Origin: Flavobacterium sp. 140616W15
Lineage (GTDB): Bacteria > Bacteroidota > Bacteroidia > Flavobacteriales > Flavobacteriaceae
DNA: 64,000 nt
Assembly: GCF_003668995.1 (NCBI RefSeq)
Contig: NZ_CP033068.1
Coordinates: forward strand, 4,402,001-4,466,000
Direction: 5' to 3'
The notes under the pieces are model-generated. The model saw nothing but the letters and a program-made list of their open reading frames with translations. It was not told the origin of the DNA and ran no database searches. Shown piece after piece: positions 41,590 through 49,367 of the stretch (its first letter is position 1; each line of letters opens with the position of its first letter). Both the position numbers and the translations under genes were made by a program.

Positions 41590-42723
41590 TTAGATGTTAG
41601 GTAGAGGAGGAGGAGTTTGAGAAAATAAATTTTGTAGCTCAGAAACACTCGATGCTTTTTGCCATCCCGTCATTCCTTGATTCCATACTAAAGTATCTGC
41701 TAGCAGTTGTCCTTTTTCGATTAAAGGCAAAAGTTGACTTTCGTTAAAGGGTCCAGCTTGTGCATTATTAATAGCAACAAAATATGTTGTTCCTGTTGTT
41801 GGTAATGGTGGAGGTGTTTGAGGAGGTATCTGATGGCTTGAAAAAGAGGAAAAAGATGTTGTTTGAAATGGTTCTTCAAAAGATTGCATCATTTGCCTTG
41901 CCATGTTCATGCCAGTTCCAAAACTAAAAGCGGTTCCTGCTATTCCAGATGGATTTTCGGCAGCTTTCTCGATAGATTGAGCTGTTTTATACTGCGTAAA
42001 CTTTTTCATGTCAATCTTGTTAAGACGACTTAATTCGAAAATTTCTTTTTTAACATCCTCTGGCATAGAGGTGTTTTCTAGTAAGAATTTGCTAAGCTCA
42101 ATTCCGTAGGTAGCAAAATCATCTTTCATGATAGCAAAGATGGTAGCCGAAAGTTCGTTGGTATTACCTACGTATGATTCTATAGGTAGCTTAGCTTCGC
42201 CGATAGCATCGGTAAAACGAGATACTATAATACTTTTTAATTGTTCGTTAATCTCTTCGGTAGTAAAATGTCCGTCGGTACCAACAATTTCTTTTATAAA
42301 TTTTTGAGCATCGACAATTTTAAAAGTATAAGTTCCAAAAGCTCTAATTTCAAGCATTCCAAAACGGTCATCATTTAAAATTAAAGGATTTTTAGTTCCC
42401 CATTTTTGATCGATAAAATTTCGTGTATTTATAAAATAAACTTCAGCTTTAAAAGGACTATTGAAATCGTATTTCCAACCCTTTAAAGTAGATAAAATAG
42501 GTAAGTTTTGGGTGTTTAAGGTGTAAGTTCCAGCATTGAAAATATCAGCAATCTTACCTTCATTCATAAAGATGGCTTGCTGTCCTTCTCTAACGATAAG
42601 CTTACTATTGTTTTTTATTTCATTCTGATATCTTTCGAATCTGTAAACAAGAGTGTTGTTGCTGTTGTCTATAAATTCAATTATATCTAGAAACTCATTT
42701 CTTAATTTTTCAAATATTCCCAT
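41590..42723 (-). CDS. SPFH-domain protein with C-terminal GYF_2 domain (YdjI-like)
   Basis: 377 residues. The SPFH/band-7-like domain at about 35-250 contains LIVREGQQAIFMNEGKIADI and FGTYTFKIVDAQKFIKEIVG, typical of the virion-core/YdjI branch. A Gly/Met/Phe-rich stretch and Pro motifs (PPQTPPPLP) follow. The C-terminal GYF_2 module at about 318-365 reads YFVAINNAQAGPFNESQLL and LVWNQGMTGWQKASSVSEL; it may bind the protein's own or a partner's Pro motif. Forms an operon with the zinc-ribbon gene. Probable membrane-stress scaffold, by analogy. Confidence 0.88.
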   Translation of the reverse strand: MGIFEKLRNEFLDIIEFIDNSNNTLVYRFERYQNEIKNNSKLIVREGQQAIFMNEGKIADIFNAGTYTLNTQNLPILSTLKGWKYDFNSPFKAEVYFINTRNFIDQKWGTKNPLILNDDRFGMLEIRAFGTYTFKIVDAQKFIKEIVGTDGHFTTEEINEQLKSIIVSRFTDAIGEAKLPIESYVGNTNELSATIFAIMKDDFATYGIELSKFLLENTSMPEDVKKEIFELSRLNKIDMKKFTQYKTAQSIEKAAENPSGIAGTAFSFGTGMNMARQMMQSFEEPFQTTSFSSFSSHQIPPQTPPPLPTTGTTYFVAINNAQAGPFNESQLLPLIEKGQLLADTLVWNQGMTGWQKASSVSELQNLFSQTPPPLPNI

Positions 42724-42919
42724 TTTAATTTAGTTAAAATTATAATCAAATGTATGAATAATTTGCATTTTGTTTTAAGAAAAAATATTTATTTCAATCT
42801 TTTAGGTAGTCTTATTCGTTAGGTTTTATTTCTTTTAAAATGAGTTAAATTAGTAAATGAGATAATTAGAAAATGTACAAATCCTACAAGGTTAAAAGAA
42901 ACCTTGCAGGATAAAAAAA

Positions 42920-42954
42920 TAAACCCCGATAGAAATTTAAATCTATCAGGGTTG
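42920..42954 (-). terminator. hairpin after the metallopeptidase gene
   Basis: AACCCCGATAGA faces TCTATCAGGGTT with one mismatch, and a T-run follows on the minus strand (from the A-run at 42913-42919). A second small hairpin (CCTACAAGGTT / AACCTTGCAGG) lies at 42881-42910. Confidence 0.6.
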
Positions 42955-42990
42955 TTAATTATCTCATTTTCTAATTGGAACATTTTCTCA

Positions 42991-43677
42991 TTAATTTCTT
43001 CTTCCTCCCATATATATTGAGACATAATATAATAAAGTAGCAATTGATCCAATCGCAGCTACTACATAAGTTCTGGCAGCCCATTTTAGAGCGTCTTTTG
43101 CACCAGCTTGTTCTTGTTGTGTCAGCATTCGTTTACTTTCTAACCAAGCAAGAGCACGATTACTCGCATCATATTCTACAGGCAAAGTCACAATCGAAAA
43201 TATAGTTGTTGCAGCAAAAATGATAATCCCAATTAATAATAATTGTGGAAAAGTTTTAAGCATTAAAATACCTGCAAGCAAAATCCATTGCATATAACTT
43301 GAAGCAACGCTTACAATTGGCACTAATTTAGAACGCATTGTTAACCATTCATAACCTACTGCATGTTGTACAGCGTGTCCGCATTCGTGTGCAGCAACAG
43401 CCGCCGCCGCCGCATTGCGTTGGTTGTAAACAGCTTCACTTAGGTTTACTGTTTTATCTACTGGATTATAGTGATCTGTTAACTGACCCGGTGTCGAAAT
43501 AACTCTCACATCACGGATACCATTATCCGCAAGCATTTTTTCGGCAATCTCAGCACCCGTCATTCCGTTTTGTAATTGCAATTTGGAGTATAGTTCGAAT
43601 TTGCTTTTCAGTCTTGAACTAACTAACCAGCTAAATAGCATAATTGCTCCAGCAAGAATTAAATAACTCATTCCCAT
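42991..43677 (-). CDS. YugP-family neutral zinc metallopeptidase, membrane-bound
   Basis: 228 residues. The zinc-binding HExxH is in AAVAAHECGHAVQHAVGYEW near 95, preceded by the conserved GVRV-like DNGIRDVRVISTPGQLTDHYNP. An N-terminal helix and two further helices (LLAGILMLKTFPQLLLIGII; TYVVAAIGSIATLLYYVSIY) anchor it in the membrane. This is the YugP/DUF-type peptidase found across Bacteroidota and Firmicutes; physiological substrate unknown. Confidence 0.9.
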   Translation of the reverse strand: MGMSYLILAGAIMLFSWLVSSRLKSKFELYSKLQLQNGMTGAEIAEKMLADNGIRDVRVISTPGQLTDHYNPVDKTVNLSEAVYNQRNAAAAAVAAHECGHAVQHAVGYEWLTMRSKLVPIVSVASSYMQWILLAGILMLKTFPQLLLIGIIIFAATTIFSIVTLPVEYDASNRALAWLESKRMLTQQEQAGAKDALKWAARTYVVAAIGSIATLLYYVSIYMGGRRN

Positions 43678-43773
43678 ATCTTTTGTTTTTTAGTTTATTG
43701 TTTAAAGTTATGAGATAAATAGCAATTTCTGAACCAAATTAAAAAAATGTCATTTTGTCATTTTAAATTTTGT

Positions 43774-44409
43774 TTAGTTTAAAAGGTTGTTCTTAAGAAG
43801 ATGTGTCATTAATTCAGCAACATTTTTCATTTTATATTTTTGCAGAATATTTCGTCTATGTGTTTGAACAGTTAAGAAACTTAAGAATAATTCATCGGCA
43901 ATTTCCTGAGTTGATTTGCCTTTGGAGAGTAACATAACGATATCTTTTTCTCTACGGCTGAGACTAGGAATGTATTCTAAATCTTCGGATAGTGGCTGAC
44001 TAATAATTGTTTTTACGTCATTACTAAATACGATTTCGCCATCGATAGCTTTATAAATGCAACGTTTAAACTCTTCGAAAGAAGCACTTTTTAGAATATA
44101 TCCATTTCCTCCGTTTCTGATAAACTGCATTACCAGACTTCTTTCAGATTGACTACTCATACCAATGATTATAATTTGTGGATATTTTTGTTTAATCTTT
44201 TTACATAAATCAATGCCGGTCATAACAGGCAGGAAAATATCCATTAAAATTAAATCTACTTTATTATTCATGATGTAATCAAATAGTGTAACTCCAGATT
44301 GCATTTTTTCGATAATTTCGACAGTATCTAAATCAGACAACAATCCAGAAATCCCAGAAATTACAATTGGATGATCATCTACAATCACCATTTTATATTT
44401 TTTACTCAT
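43774..44409 (-). CDS. NarL/LuxR-family response regulator
   Basis: 211 residues from the ATG at 44409 (MSKKYKMVIVDDHPI); an upstream ATG at 44424 would add five residues. Receiver domain with VDDHP and the phospho-acceptor Asp in LILMDIFLPVMTG near 58, then an LuxR-type helix-turn-helix (LSRREKDIVMLLSKGKSTQE and IADELFLSFLTVQTHRRNIL). It overlaps the end of the kinase gene by 8 bp, so it is its partner. Possible target: the lipoprotein gene at 46583 and the operon itself through the palindrome at 46476. Confidence 0.93.
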   Translation of the reverse strand: MSKKYKMVIVDDHPIVISGISGLLSDLDTVEIIEKMQSGVTLFDYIMNNKVDLILMDIFLPVMTGIDLCKKIKQKYPQIIIIGMSSQSERSLVMQFIRNGGNGYILKSASFEEFKRCIYKAIDGEIVFSNDVKTIISQPLSEDLEYIPSLSRREKDIVMLLSKGKSTQEIADELFLSFLTVQTHRRNILQKYKMKNVAELMTHLLKNNLLN

Positions 44410-46414
44410 CTTCTTGATTTTCATTTATAACATTCAATTCAATATAAGTTGAAGTTCCTTGATTTATTTTACTTTCAATTTCCAGTTTTCCATTTAAAAA
44501 TTCTACCCGATTCTTAATGTTTTTTAACCCCATACCGGTTTTATTTTTCGTATCTAAAATAGCAAAACCAATACCATTGTCCTCTACAGTTATAAAGAAA
44601 ACATCTTGGTTTTGAGAACAAGAAACCAAGACTCGGGATGCATTTGCATATTTTGATGCATTATTGAGTAGTTCTTGAATAATCCTGTAAATCATGATTT
44701 CGTAGTTTTTAGGCAGTTTTGATTTTTTTATTAGATATTGAAATTCAATTTTAGTAGTGGTATTTGAATTTGCAGCGCATAAATCTTTCAAAGCATGTTC
44801 TAAGCTTAATTCTAATAAGCTTTCAGGCATTAAATTCTGTGATATGTTGCGAAGTTCTTTAATAGAATTATCTAGCAAAGTATCTACTCCGTTTATAATT
44901 TCGCCTTTTTCTTTTTTAGCAAGATTCAGATGAATTTTTAATCCAGAGAGCATACTTCCTAGCCCATCGTGTAAATCTCTGGCAATTCTTTTTCGCTCAA
45001 TCTCTTCTCCTTGAATCAAAGCTTTAGAAACCGAAAGTTTATGACGATTTTCAAAAGCTATCAAATCCTGCTTTAAATTAATTTCTTTTTGGGCGCTTAA
45101 TTTCTTTTGGTTTTTGTTAAAAATCCACAGAAATAATACACTAAGGAACAAGAGAAAGGAAAGTACTCCAAATAGAATTGTGTTTAAACGTGTATTATTT
45201 ACCATTAAAATAGCCTTCTCATTTTGAGACAGCAGTAAATTGATTTTTCTCTCGCTTTCTGCCTTTTTATATTTTGCTTCAAGTGCTACAATTTCATTTT
45301 GGAAATTCGTATTATTTATGCTATCATTTATAGTATTGTATTTGTTAGAATAGAAATAAGCTTTATCATATTCGCTTATAGCGTTATATACTTTAGCTAA
45401 TTCATTATAATAATTCTTTTTATCTAGAATAAAGGGGGTATTTTTTATAAGATAATCTAAATTATTTTTGGCTTTCAAATAGTTTTTTAATTTAAAAAGA
45501 ACTTGATATTCTGCAAATTTTAATCGGTTTAGAGCGATGAGATTTTGATGCTTTTCAGCAGATTTCATTCCCTTTTTGTAACTTTCTAAAGCATTAGAAT
45601 TTTTATTTTGTTTTGCATAATATAATCCTTCAGAATAAAAGTAGAAATCGTTTAAATTAGATTCTGGAAAATGTTTTAAGGTAGAAAAAGCTTTGTCTAA
45701 TACTTTTTTGGCATCATAAAAATGTTTGAGCTCAACGAGATTTTCAGCATTTATGATGTAGGTCTCCATTTTTGACTCTGCAAGTGTTGGTGTTTTCTTT
45801 AATGCCCTTTCGATATAATTTTGAGCTTCACTTAAATATTCATTTGCTTTTTCACGTTCACCAGTATTCATAAAAATAATAGCAACTGCTTTATATAAAC
45901 TGCTTATAAGTTCGTAATCACGACTTTTTTTTGCAATAGGAATGGCTTCATTTACCATCAGTTTCATGTAGCCTTTTTCATTGTTTTTTCGTTGCTGAAG
46001 GATTCCGTAATTGTGTAGAATGCTAGCGCGAAATCTGTAAGCCTCAGTGTTATTATATTTTTTAAGCTTTTTGTTAGCCTCAAGAAGTGTTTTTTCAAAT
46101 CCATCTGTATCACCTTTATCCATAAAGCTAAAGGAGTTATAATAGATTGATAAGTCATTTAGGTATGGGAATTTAGTTTTGAGTCTATTTGCTTGAGCGA
46201 GATATTTTTTAGATTTTTCAACATCCTGAACAATCAAATATAGTTTTGATAATCTAAAACTATAAAGGCTTTTTAAGCTATCTGACTTTATATTTTTAGT
46301 GACTTTGGCAATGCTGTCAATATAACCTGAATGATCCTCTAAGGAGAGGATTACTTGTGAGTAAGTGGTAGTTGAGAAAAATATAAGGATTAAATAAAAG
46401 CCTATTTTGGACAT
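44402..46414 (-). CDS. TPR-containing sensor histidine kinase (NarX/HisKA_3 type)
   Basis: 670 residues with signal peptide MSKIGFYLILIFFSTTTYSQ. A periplasmic domain of about 350 residues consists of TPR-like helix pairs (AEYQVLFKLKNYLKAKNNLD; YNELAKVYNAISEYDKAYFY), then one membrane helix near 412-432 (TILFGVLSFLLFLSVLFLWI). HisKA_3 follows with RKRIARDLHDGLGSMLSGL, its His being the phosphorylation site, and a HATPase with DNGIGFAILDTKNKTGMGLK. Typical Bacteroidota TPR kinase; the signal is unknown. Paired with the regulator at 43774. Confidence 0.93.
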   Translation of the reverse strand: MSKIGFYLILIFFSTTTYSQVILSLEDHSGYIDSIAKVTKNIKSDSLKSLYSFRLSKLYLIVQDVEKSKKYLAQANRLKTKFPYLNDLSIYYNSFSFMDKGDTDGFEKTLLEANKKLKKYNNTEAYRFRASILHNYGILQQRKNNEKGYMKLMVNEAIPIAKKSRDYELISSLYKAVAIIFMNTGEREKANEYLSEAQNYIERALKKTPTLAESKMETYIINAENLVELKHFYDAKKVLDKAFSTLKHFPESNLNDFYFYSEGLYYAKQNKNSNALESYKKGMKSAEKHQNLIALNRLKFAEYQVLFKLKNYLKAKNNLDYLIKNTPFILDKKNYYNELAKVYNAISEYDKAYFYSNKYNTINDSINNTNFQNEIVALEAKYKKAESERKINLLLSQNEKAILMVNNTRLNTILFGVLSFLLFLSVLFLWIFNKNQKKLSAQKEINLKQDLIAFENRHKLSVSKALIQGEEIERKRIARDLHDGLGSMLSGLKIHLNLAKKEKGEIINGVDTLLDNSIKELRNISQNLMPESLLELSLEHALKDLCAANSNTTTKIEFQYLIKKSKLPKNYEIMIYRIIQELLNNASKYANASRVLVSCSQNQDVFFITVEDNGIGFAILDTKNKTGMGLKNIKNRVEFLNGKLEIESKINQGTSTYIELNVINENQEDE

Positions 46415-46475
46415 AAAATGTATTTTATCAAATTTATTAAAATTAAATTTTTATCAAAATATTTTTTGTTTTTTT

Positions 46476-46489
46476 ACCTGATATCAGGT
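46476..46489. promoter_or_regulatory. perfect 14-bp palindrome ACCTGATATCAGGT, candidate operator
   Basis: The palindrome lies in the gap between the divergent kinase operon and the lipoprotein gene, 62 bp upstream of the kinase ATG. A further TCAGGTA half-site occurs at 46508-46514, right next to the lipoprotein -33 element. The position suits a site for the adjacent NarL-type regulator; this is inference. Confidence 0.45.
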
Positions 46490-46514
46490 AATCTAAAATG
46501 CATTTTGTCAGGTA

Positions 46515-46545
46515 TTGACCTCTTTTCAATAAGCATGTAATTTTG
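46515..46545 (+). promoter_or_regulatory. complete Bacteroidota promoter for the small lipoprotein gene
   Basis: TTG at 46515-46517 (-33) and TAATTTTG at 46538-46545 (-7), 20 bp apart, the expected spacing. The best promoter seen in the window. Confidence 0.7.
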
Positions 46546-46582
46546 TTCGAAACCAATATTAATTATTAAAAAGAATTTAATT

Positions 46583-46987
46583 ATGAAATCAATTATGAAA
46601 ACTCTAGCGATTGTATTGACTCTTGCTTTTACAGCAGTATCTTGCAGCAGCGACAGCGATAACGAATCAGAACCAGTCAATAAATCAAGAGATGTAAAAT
46701 ATGAAATAACAGGAAATTTTACAGGAGAACTTGATGTGACTTATATGGAAAAAAGTGGTGCGCCACTTATTGAGGATATCGCAGGATTACCTTGGGTAAA
46801 AGAATTTACTGCAAATGCAGACAGCGATGGAGCTTTAGTACACACAAGTGGACTCGGAGGTGTTGCTGGGCAAACTGTTACTGCTAAAATTTATGTTGGA
46901 GGAAAAGTTGTTTCTGAATTAACAGGAACTGCAAATAGCGACGGAATTATTGTTGTACATACAAAAACGTATATTTTTCCAAGATAA
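46583..46987 (+). CDS. small lipoprotein
   Basis: 134 residues. Lipoprotein signal MKSIMKTLAIVLTLAFTAVSC with lipidated Cys at about 21, followed by the acidic stretch SSDSDNESE that resembles surface-export signals of Bacteroidota lipoproteins. The mature part (VKYEITGNFTGELDVTYMEK ... VVHTKTYIFPR) looks like a single beta-sandwich domain of about 90 residues. An alternative start Met lies four residues on. Own promoter and terminator; divergent from a two-component operon that may control it. Function unknown. Confidence 0.8.
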   Translation: MKSIMKTLAIVLTLAFTAVSCSSDSDNESEPVNKSRDVKYEITGNFTGELDVTYMEKSGAPLIEDIAGLPWVKEFTANADSDGALVHTSGLGGVAGQTVTAKIYVGGKVVSELTGTANSDGIIVVHTKTYIFPR

Positions 46988-47015
46988 CCTAAGAATATTT
47001 TGTAAATGAAAAAGG

Positions 47016-47045
47016 AAGGTCTGTAATTTTACAGACCTCTTTTTT
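47016..47045 (+). terminator. intrinsic terminator after the lipoprotein gene
   Basis: Perfect 10-bp stem AGGTCTGTAA / TTACAGACCT with TT loop, followed by a T-run (47039-47045). Confidence 0.88.
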
Positions 47046-47075
47046 TGCCCAATTGATGTTTGTTTTTATAGAGTA

Positions 47076-47672
47076 TTACAAGTTTGTATTTAGCTGATTA
47101 TTTATTTCTTCAAATTTAGAAATCAGGCTATTTATTTTGGTTTCTTGTTTTTTGATTTCTTTAGGTCTTAAATAAAACCATACAAATCCTATCCAGGCTA
47201 ACATTATTACATAGGTGAAAATCCCCCAAAACGACGGCATTTTTAATGCATATTCGTACATATACAAGCACAACCCTGCACCAAGTAAGATAAAATACAA
47301 ACTTAAAATGGTCGATTGTAAAAACTGTTGTTTCGTTTTAATCGAAATTAATTTATGTAGGTATTCATTATTACTCTGGTTGCTGTCTATAGTTTTATAA
47401 AATGAAGCCAGTTTATTGTAAACAAATAAATACATTGCCATTGCCAGAACAGTTAAAATGATTCCGATTTTGGTCGAAATATATTCAGGCTGATAATGAT
47501 ACCAAATAAAAATTATAAATACACTCGTAGCAATAAGTAAGATGTTTGTTAGAATCATTTTCGTTAAACTTCCTCTTTTAAATTGTTTTAGTTTAGAAAG
47601 TAGCTCGTCTATATTGGGCTGACTTACGGTTTGTTTTTTCCATAAATCTTTAAAGTCTATATTATTGTCCAT
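47076..47672 (-). CDS. membrane protein downstream of an ECF sigma factor, possible anti-sigma factor
   Basis: 198 residues. A cytosolic N-terminus of about 40 residues (DFKDLWKKQTVSQPNIDELL) precedes four hydrophobic segments in two pairs (MILTNILLIATSVFIIFIWY; IGIILTVLAMAMYLFVYNKL; ILSLYFILLGAGLCLYMYEY; FWGIFTYVIMLAWIGFVWFY), then a helical tail. The ATG lies inside the sigma gene's end (11-bp overlap), which is the usual place for a regulator of the sigma factor. It has no zinc-binding HxxxCxxC motif, so the anti-sigma role is inferred from position only. Confidence 0.6.
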   Translation of the reverse strand: MDNNIDFKDLWKKQTVSQPNIDELLSKLKQFKRGSLTKMILTNILLIATSVFIIFIWYHYQPEYISTKIGIILTVLAMAMYLFVYNKLASFYKTIDSNQSNNEYLHKLISIKTKQQFLQSTILSLYFILLGAGLCLYMYEYALKMPSFWGIFTYVIMLAWIGFVWFYLRPKEIKKQETKINSLISKFEEINNQLNTNL

Positions 47673-48132
47673 TTTCTTTAAATTTTTGAGTTAGTTTTTC
47701 TTTAATTCTATGAATTTTCACTCTTATATTCGCTTCTGAGAGCCCTACGATTTTAGCTATTTCGGCTTGTTTTACATCTTCTAGTTCGAGCGAAATAATA
47801 ATACGGTCCGTTTCTGGTAATTCGGCGATGCATTTGTATAAAAACTGAATTTGTGGTTCTAGCGAATATTCTTTTTCCTCGGTAATATGTGCCGGAAGTT
47901 CTGATTTTGGAAAACGTTTTCCTTTTTCTATTTGTTTAAGGCAATTATTAGATGCAATCCTAAAAATCCAGCTTCCGATATTGGCTTCGTTTCTAAAAGT
48001 GTGGAGTTTTTTCCAAATAATAATAAATGTTTCCTGCGCGATATCCTGTGCAATGCTGTAATCATTTACGTAACCCATGCACAACCTAAATACCTTTTCC
48101 CAATAGGATTTATATAGCTGTTCAAACTCCAT
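47662..48132 (-). CDS. ECF-type RNA polymerase sigma factor
   Basis: 156 residues from the ATG at 48132 (MEFEQLYKSYWEKVF); the longer frame is not needed. Region 2 contains QDIAQETFIIIWKKLHTFRN and WIFRIASNNCLKQIEKGKRF. Region 4 contains LPETDRIIISLELEDVKQAE and IAKIVGLSEANIRVKIHRIK with a helix-turn-helix for the -35 box. The start overlaps the hydrolase stop (TAATG), and the end overlaps the membrane gene, so the three genes form a coupled operon. Confidence 0.93.
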   Translation of the reverse strand: MEFEQLYKSYWEKVFRLCMGYVNDYSIAQDIAQETFIIIWKKLHTFRNEANIGSWIFRIASNNCLKQIEKGKRFPKSELPAHITEEKEYSLEPQIQFLYKCIAELPETDRIIISLELEDVKQAEIAKIVGLSEANIRVKIHRIKEKLTQKFKENGQ

Positions 48133-48983
48133 TATTTCGATTTTATAAAGTTGGTTAGTTGGGTTAAATACCAATCTTTGTCATCATACATGATAAAATG
48201 TAATCCTTTGTTAGCGTATTGAAGATTAGCATTTTTTAAGTTTTTATATTGAGCTTCGATTGCAGGTTTCATGTTTACAAAATAAGCTTCAAGTAATATG
48301 AGTGAAGGACATTTTATGGTTGCGATTTTATCTCTCAAATCTGTGTTTGAAAAATCACAAAACATTTCGGCAAATGTTTTTCTGTCGGATTTAACACTCC
48401 AGCTAAGTAATAAATCTTGTTTTGTAGTATCTTCTAAAAGTCTTGGAAGGTATTTTTTTTGATTTTCAGAAAATTGCTCATCAGACATTGCTGTCATTTT
48501 ATTGATTATTGGTGTACAATCATTATTTTCTTTTGCTTTAAAAGAAGGATCCATTAAAGCCGACAAACAAGGAAGAGCATCAACTACTATAATTTTACCT
48601 ATCAATTCCGGATAATCAGCGGCGAGAGCCAGGGCAAGTCCGCCACCCATACTATGACCGACTATAATTGGTTTTTCGATTTTGTTTGCTTTTATGTAAT
48701 TAGCGATTTCTGTTTCCCAATTTATAAAAGAAGCATTTGGTTGTGGTTTTACTCCTGCAAAACCCGCCATTGTAAAAACATAACAGGTAAAATCTTTTTC
48801 GAAGTTAGGTTTTGTTTCGTTCCACACATCTCCAGAACTAGCAAATCCTGGTAAGAAGATTATAGATTGTTTTCCTTTTCCGGTTTTGGTAATTTCAAAC
48901 GGATACGATTTTGTTTGTCCGAATACATTTAAACATAATGCTGAAAATAAAAGGGCGATAACTAAGAAGATATACTTTTTCAT
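48132..48983 (-). CDS. exported alpha/beta hydrolase
   Basis: 283 residues with signal peptide MKKYIFLVIALLFSALCLNVFGQ. The fold's marks are in order: IIFLPGFASSGDVW near 40, nucleophile in IVGHSMGGGLALALA near 112 and the final His in GLHFIMYDD near 267. Substrate unknown. Its stop overlaps the ATG of the ECF sigma gene, unusual for an enzyme, so hydrolase, sigma factor and membrane protein are expressed together and may share one stimulus. Confidence 0.85.
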   Translation of the reverse strand: MKKYIFLVIALLFSALCLNVFGQTKSYPFEITKTGKGKQSIIFLPGFASSGDVWNETKPNFEKDFTCYVFTMAGFAGVKPQPNASFINWETEIANYIKANKIEKPIIVGHSMGGGLALALAADYPELIGKIIVVDALPCLSALMDPSFKAKENNDCTPIINKMTAMSDEQFSENQKKYLPRLLEDTTKQDLLLSWSVKSDRKTFAEMFCDFSNTDLRDKIATIKCPSLILLEAYFVNMKPAIEAQYKNLKNANLQYANKGLHFIMYDDKDWYLTQLTNFIKSK

Positions 48984-49112
48984 TTTAATAGTTTTTAGTT
49001 GTTAAATGATAGAATTTGCCTTTTAGATACGGGAGTTATTAAAATGTTACAAATGTTAAAAATATTTTTGATTAATTGTTGTTTAGTTTTTTGTATATCC
49101 GTTAGTTGAGCC

Positions 49113-49215
49113 TGTAGAGACGGGTAAGTAGAGGCACGTCGCAGTGTGTCTTCGCATGCATGATCGTTTCCTAAAAAATGTACAGACGTAAGACGGACTG
49201 CGGTGCGTCTCTACA
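49113..49215. repeat. 103-bp palindromic element with 10-bp terminal inverted repeats
   Basis: TGTAGAGACG at 49113 is perfectly inverted at 49206-49215, and inner arms (CACGTCGCAGTGTGTCT against an imperfect complement) extend the fold. No ORF. MITE- or REP-like. It is the main content of the gap 48984-49367, which also has a CTTCGACTTCGCTCAGGAGG fragment at 49269 of another common repeat type. Confidence 0.65.
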
Positions 49216-49301
49216 ATAATACGTGGGTAAATATTGATGATTCTCTTGTAGAATTTATTGTGGAGATCCTTCGACTTCGCTCAGGAGGACAAACTAGGTG
49301 C

Positions 49302-49342
49302 AAAAAAAATCCAAACCCCAACAAAAGTTGGAATTTGGAATT
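49302..49342 (-). terminator. terminator after leuS
   Basis: Stem-loop of 12 pairs with two mismatches (GTTGGAATTTGG facing CCAAACCCCAAC) followed on the minus strand by eight T, 26 bp past the leuS stop. Confidence 0.7.
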
Positions 49343-49367
49343 TATAAAATATTGTAAATGGAATTAT

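Noticed and set aside
42819..43052. 77-codon minus-strand frame overlapping the metallopeptidase gene
   Set aside because: It runs through a terminator region and overlaps the end of a well-supported gene in another frame.
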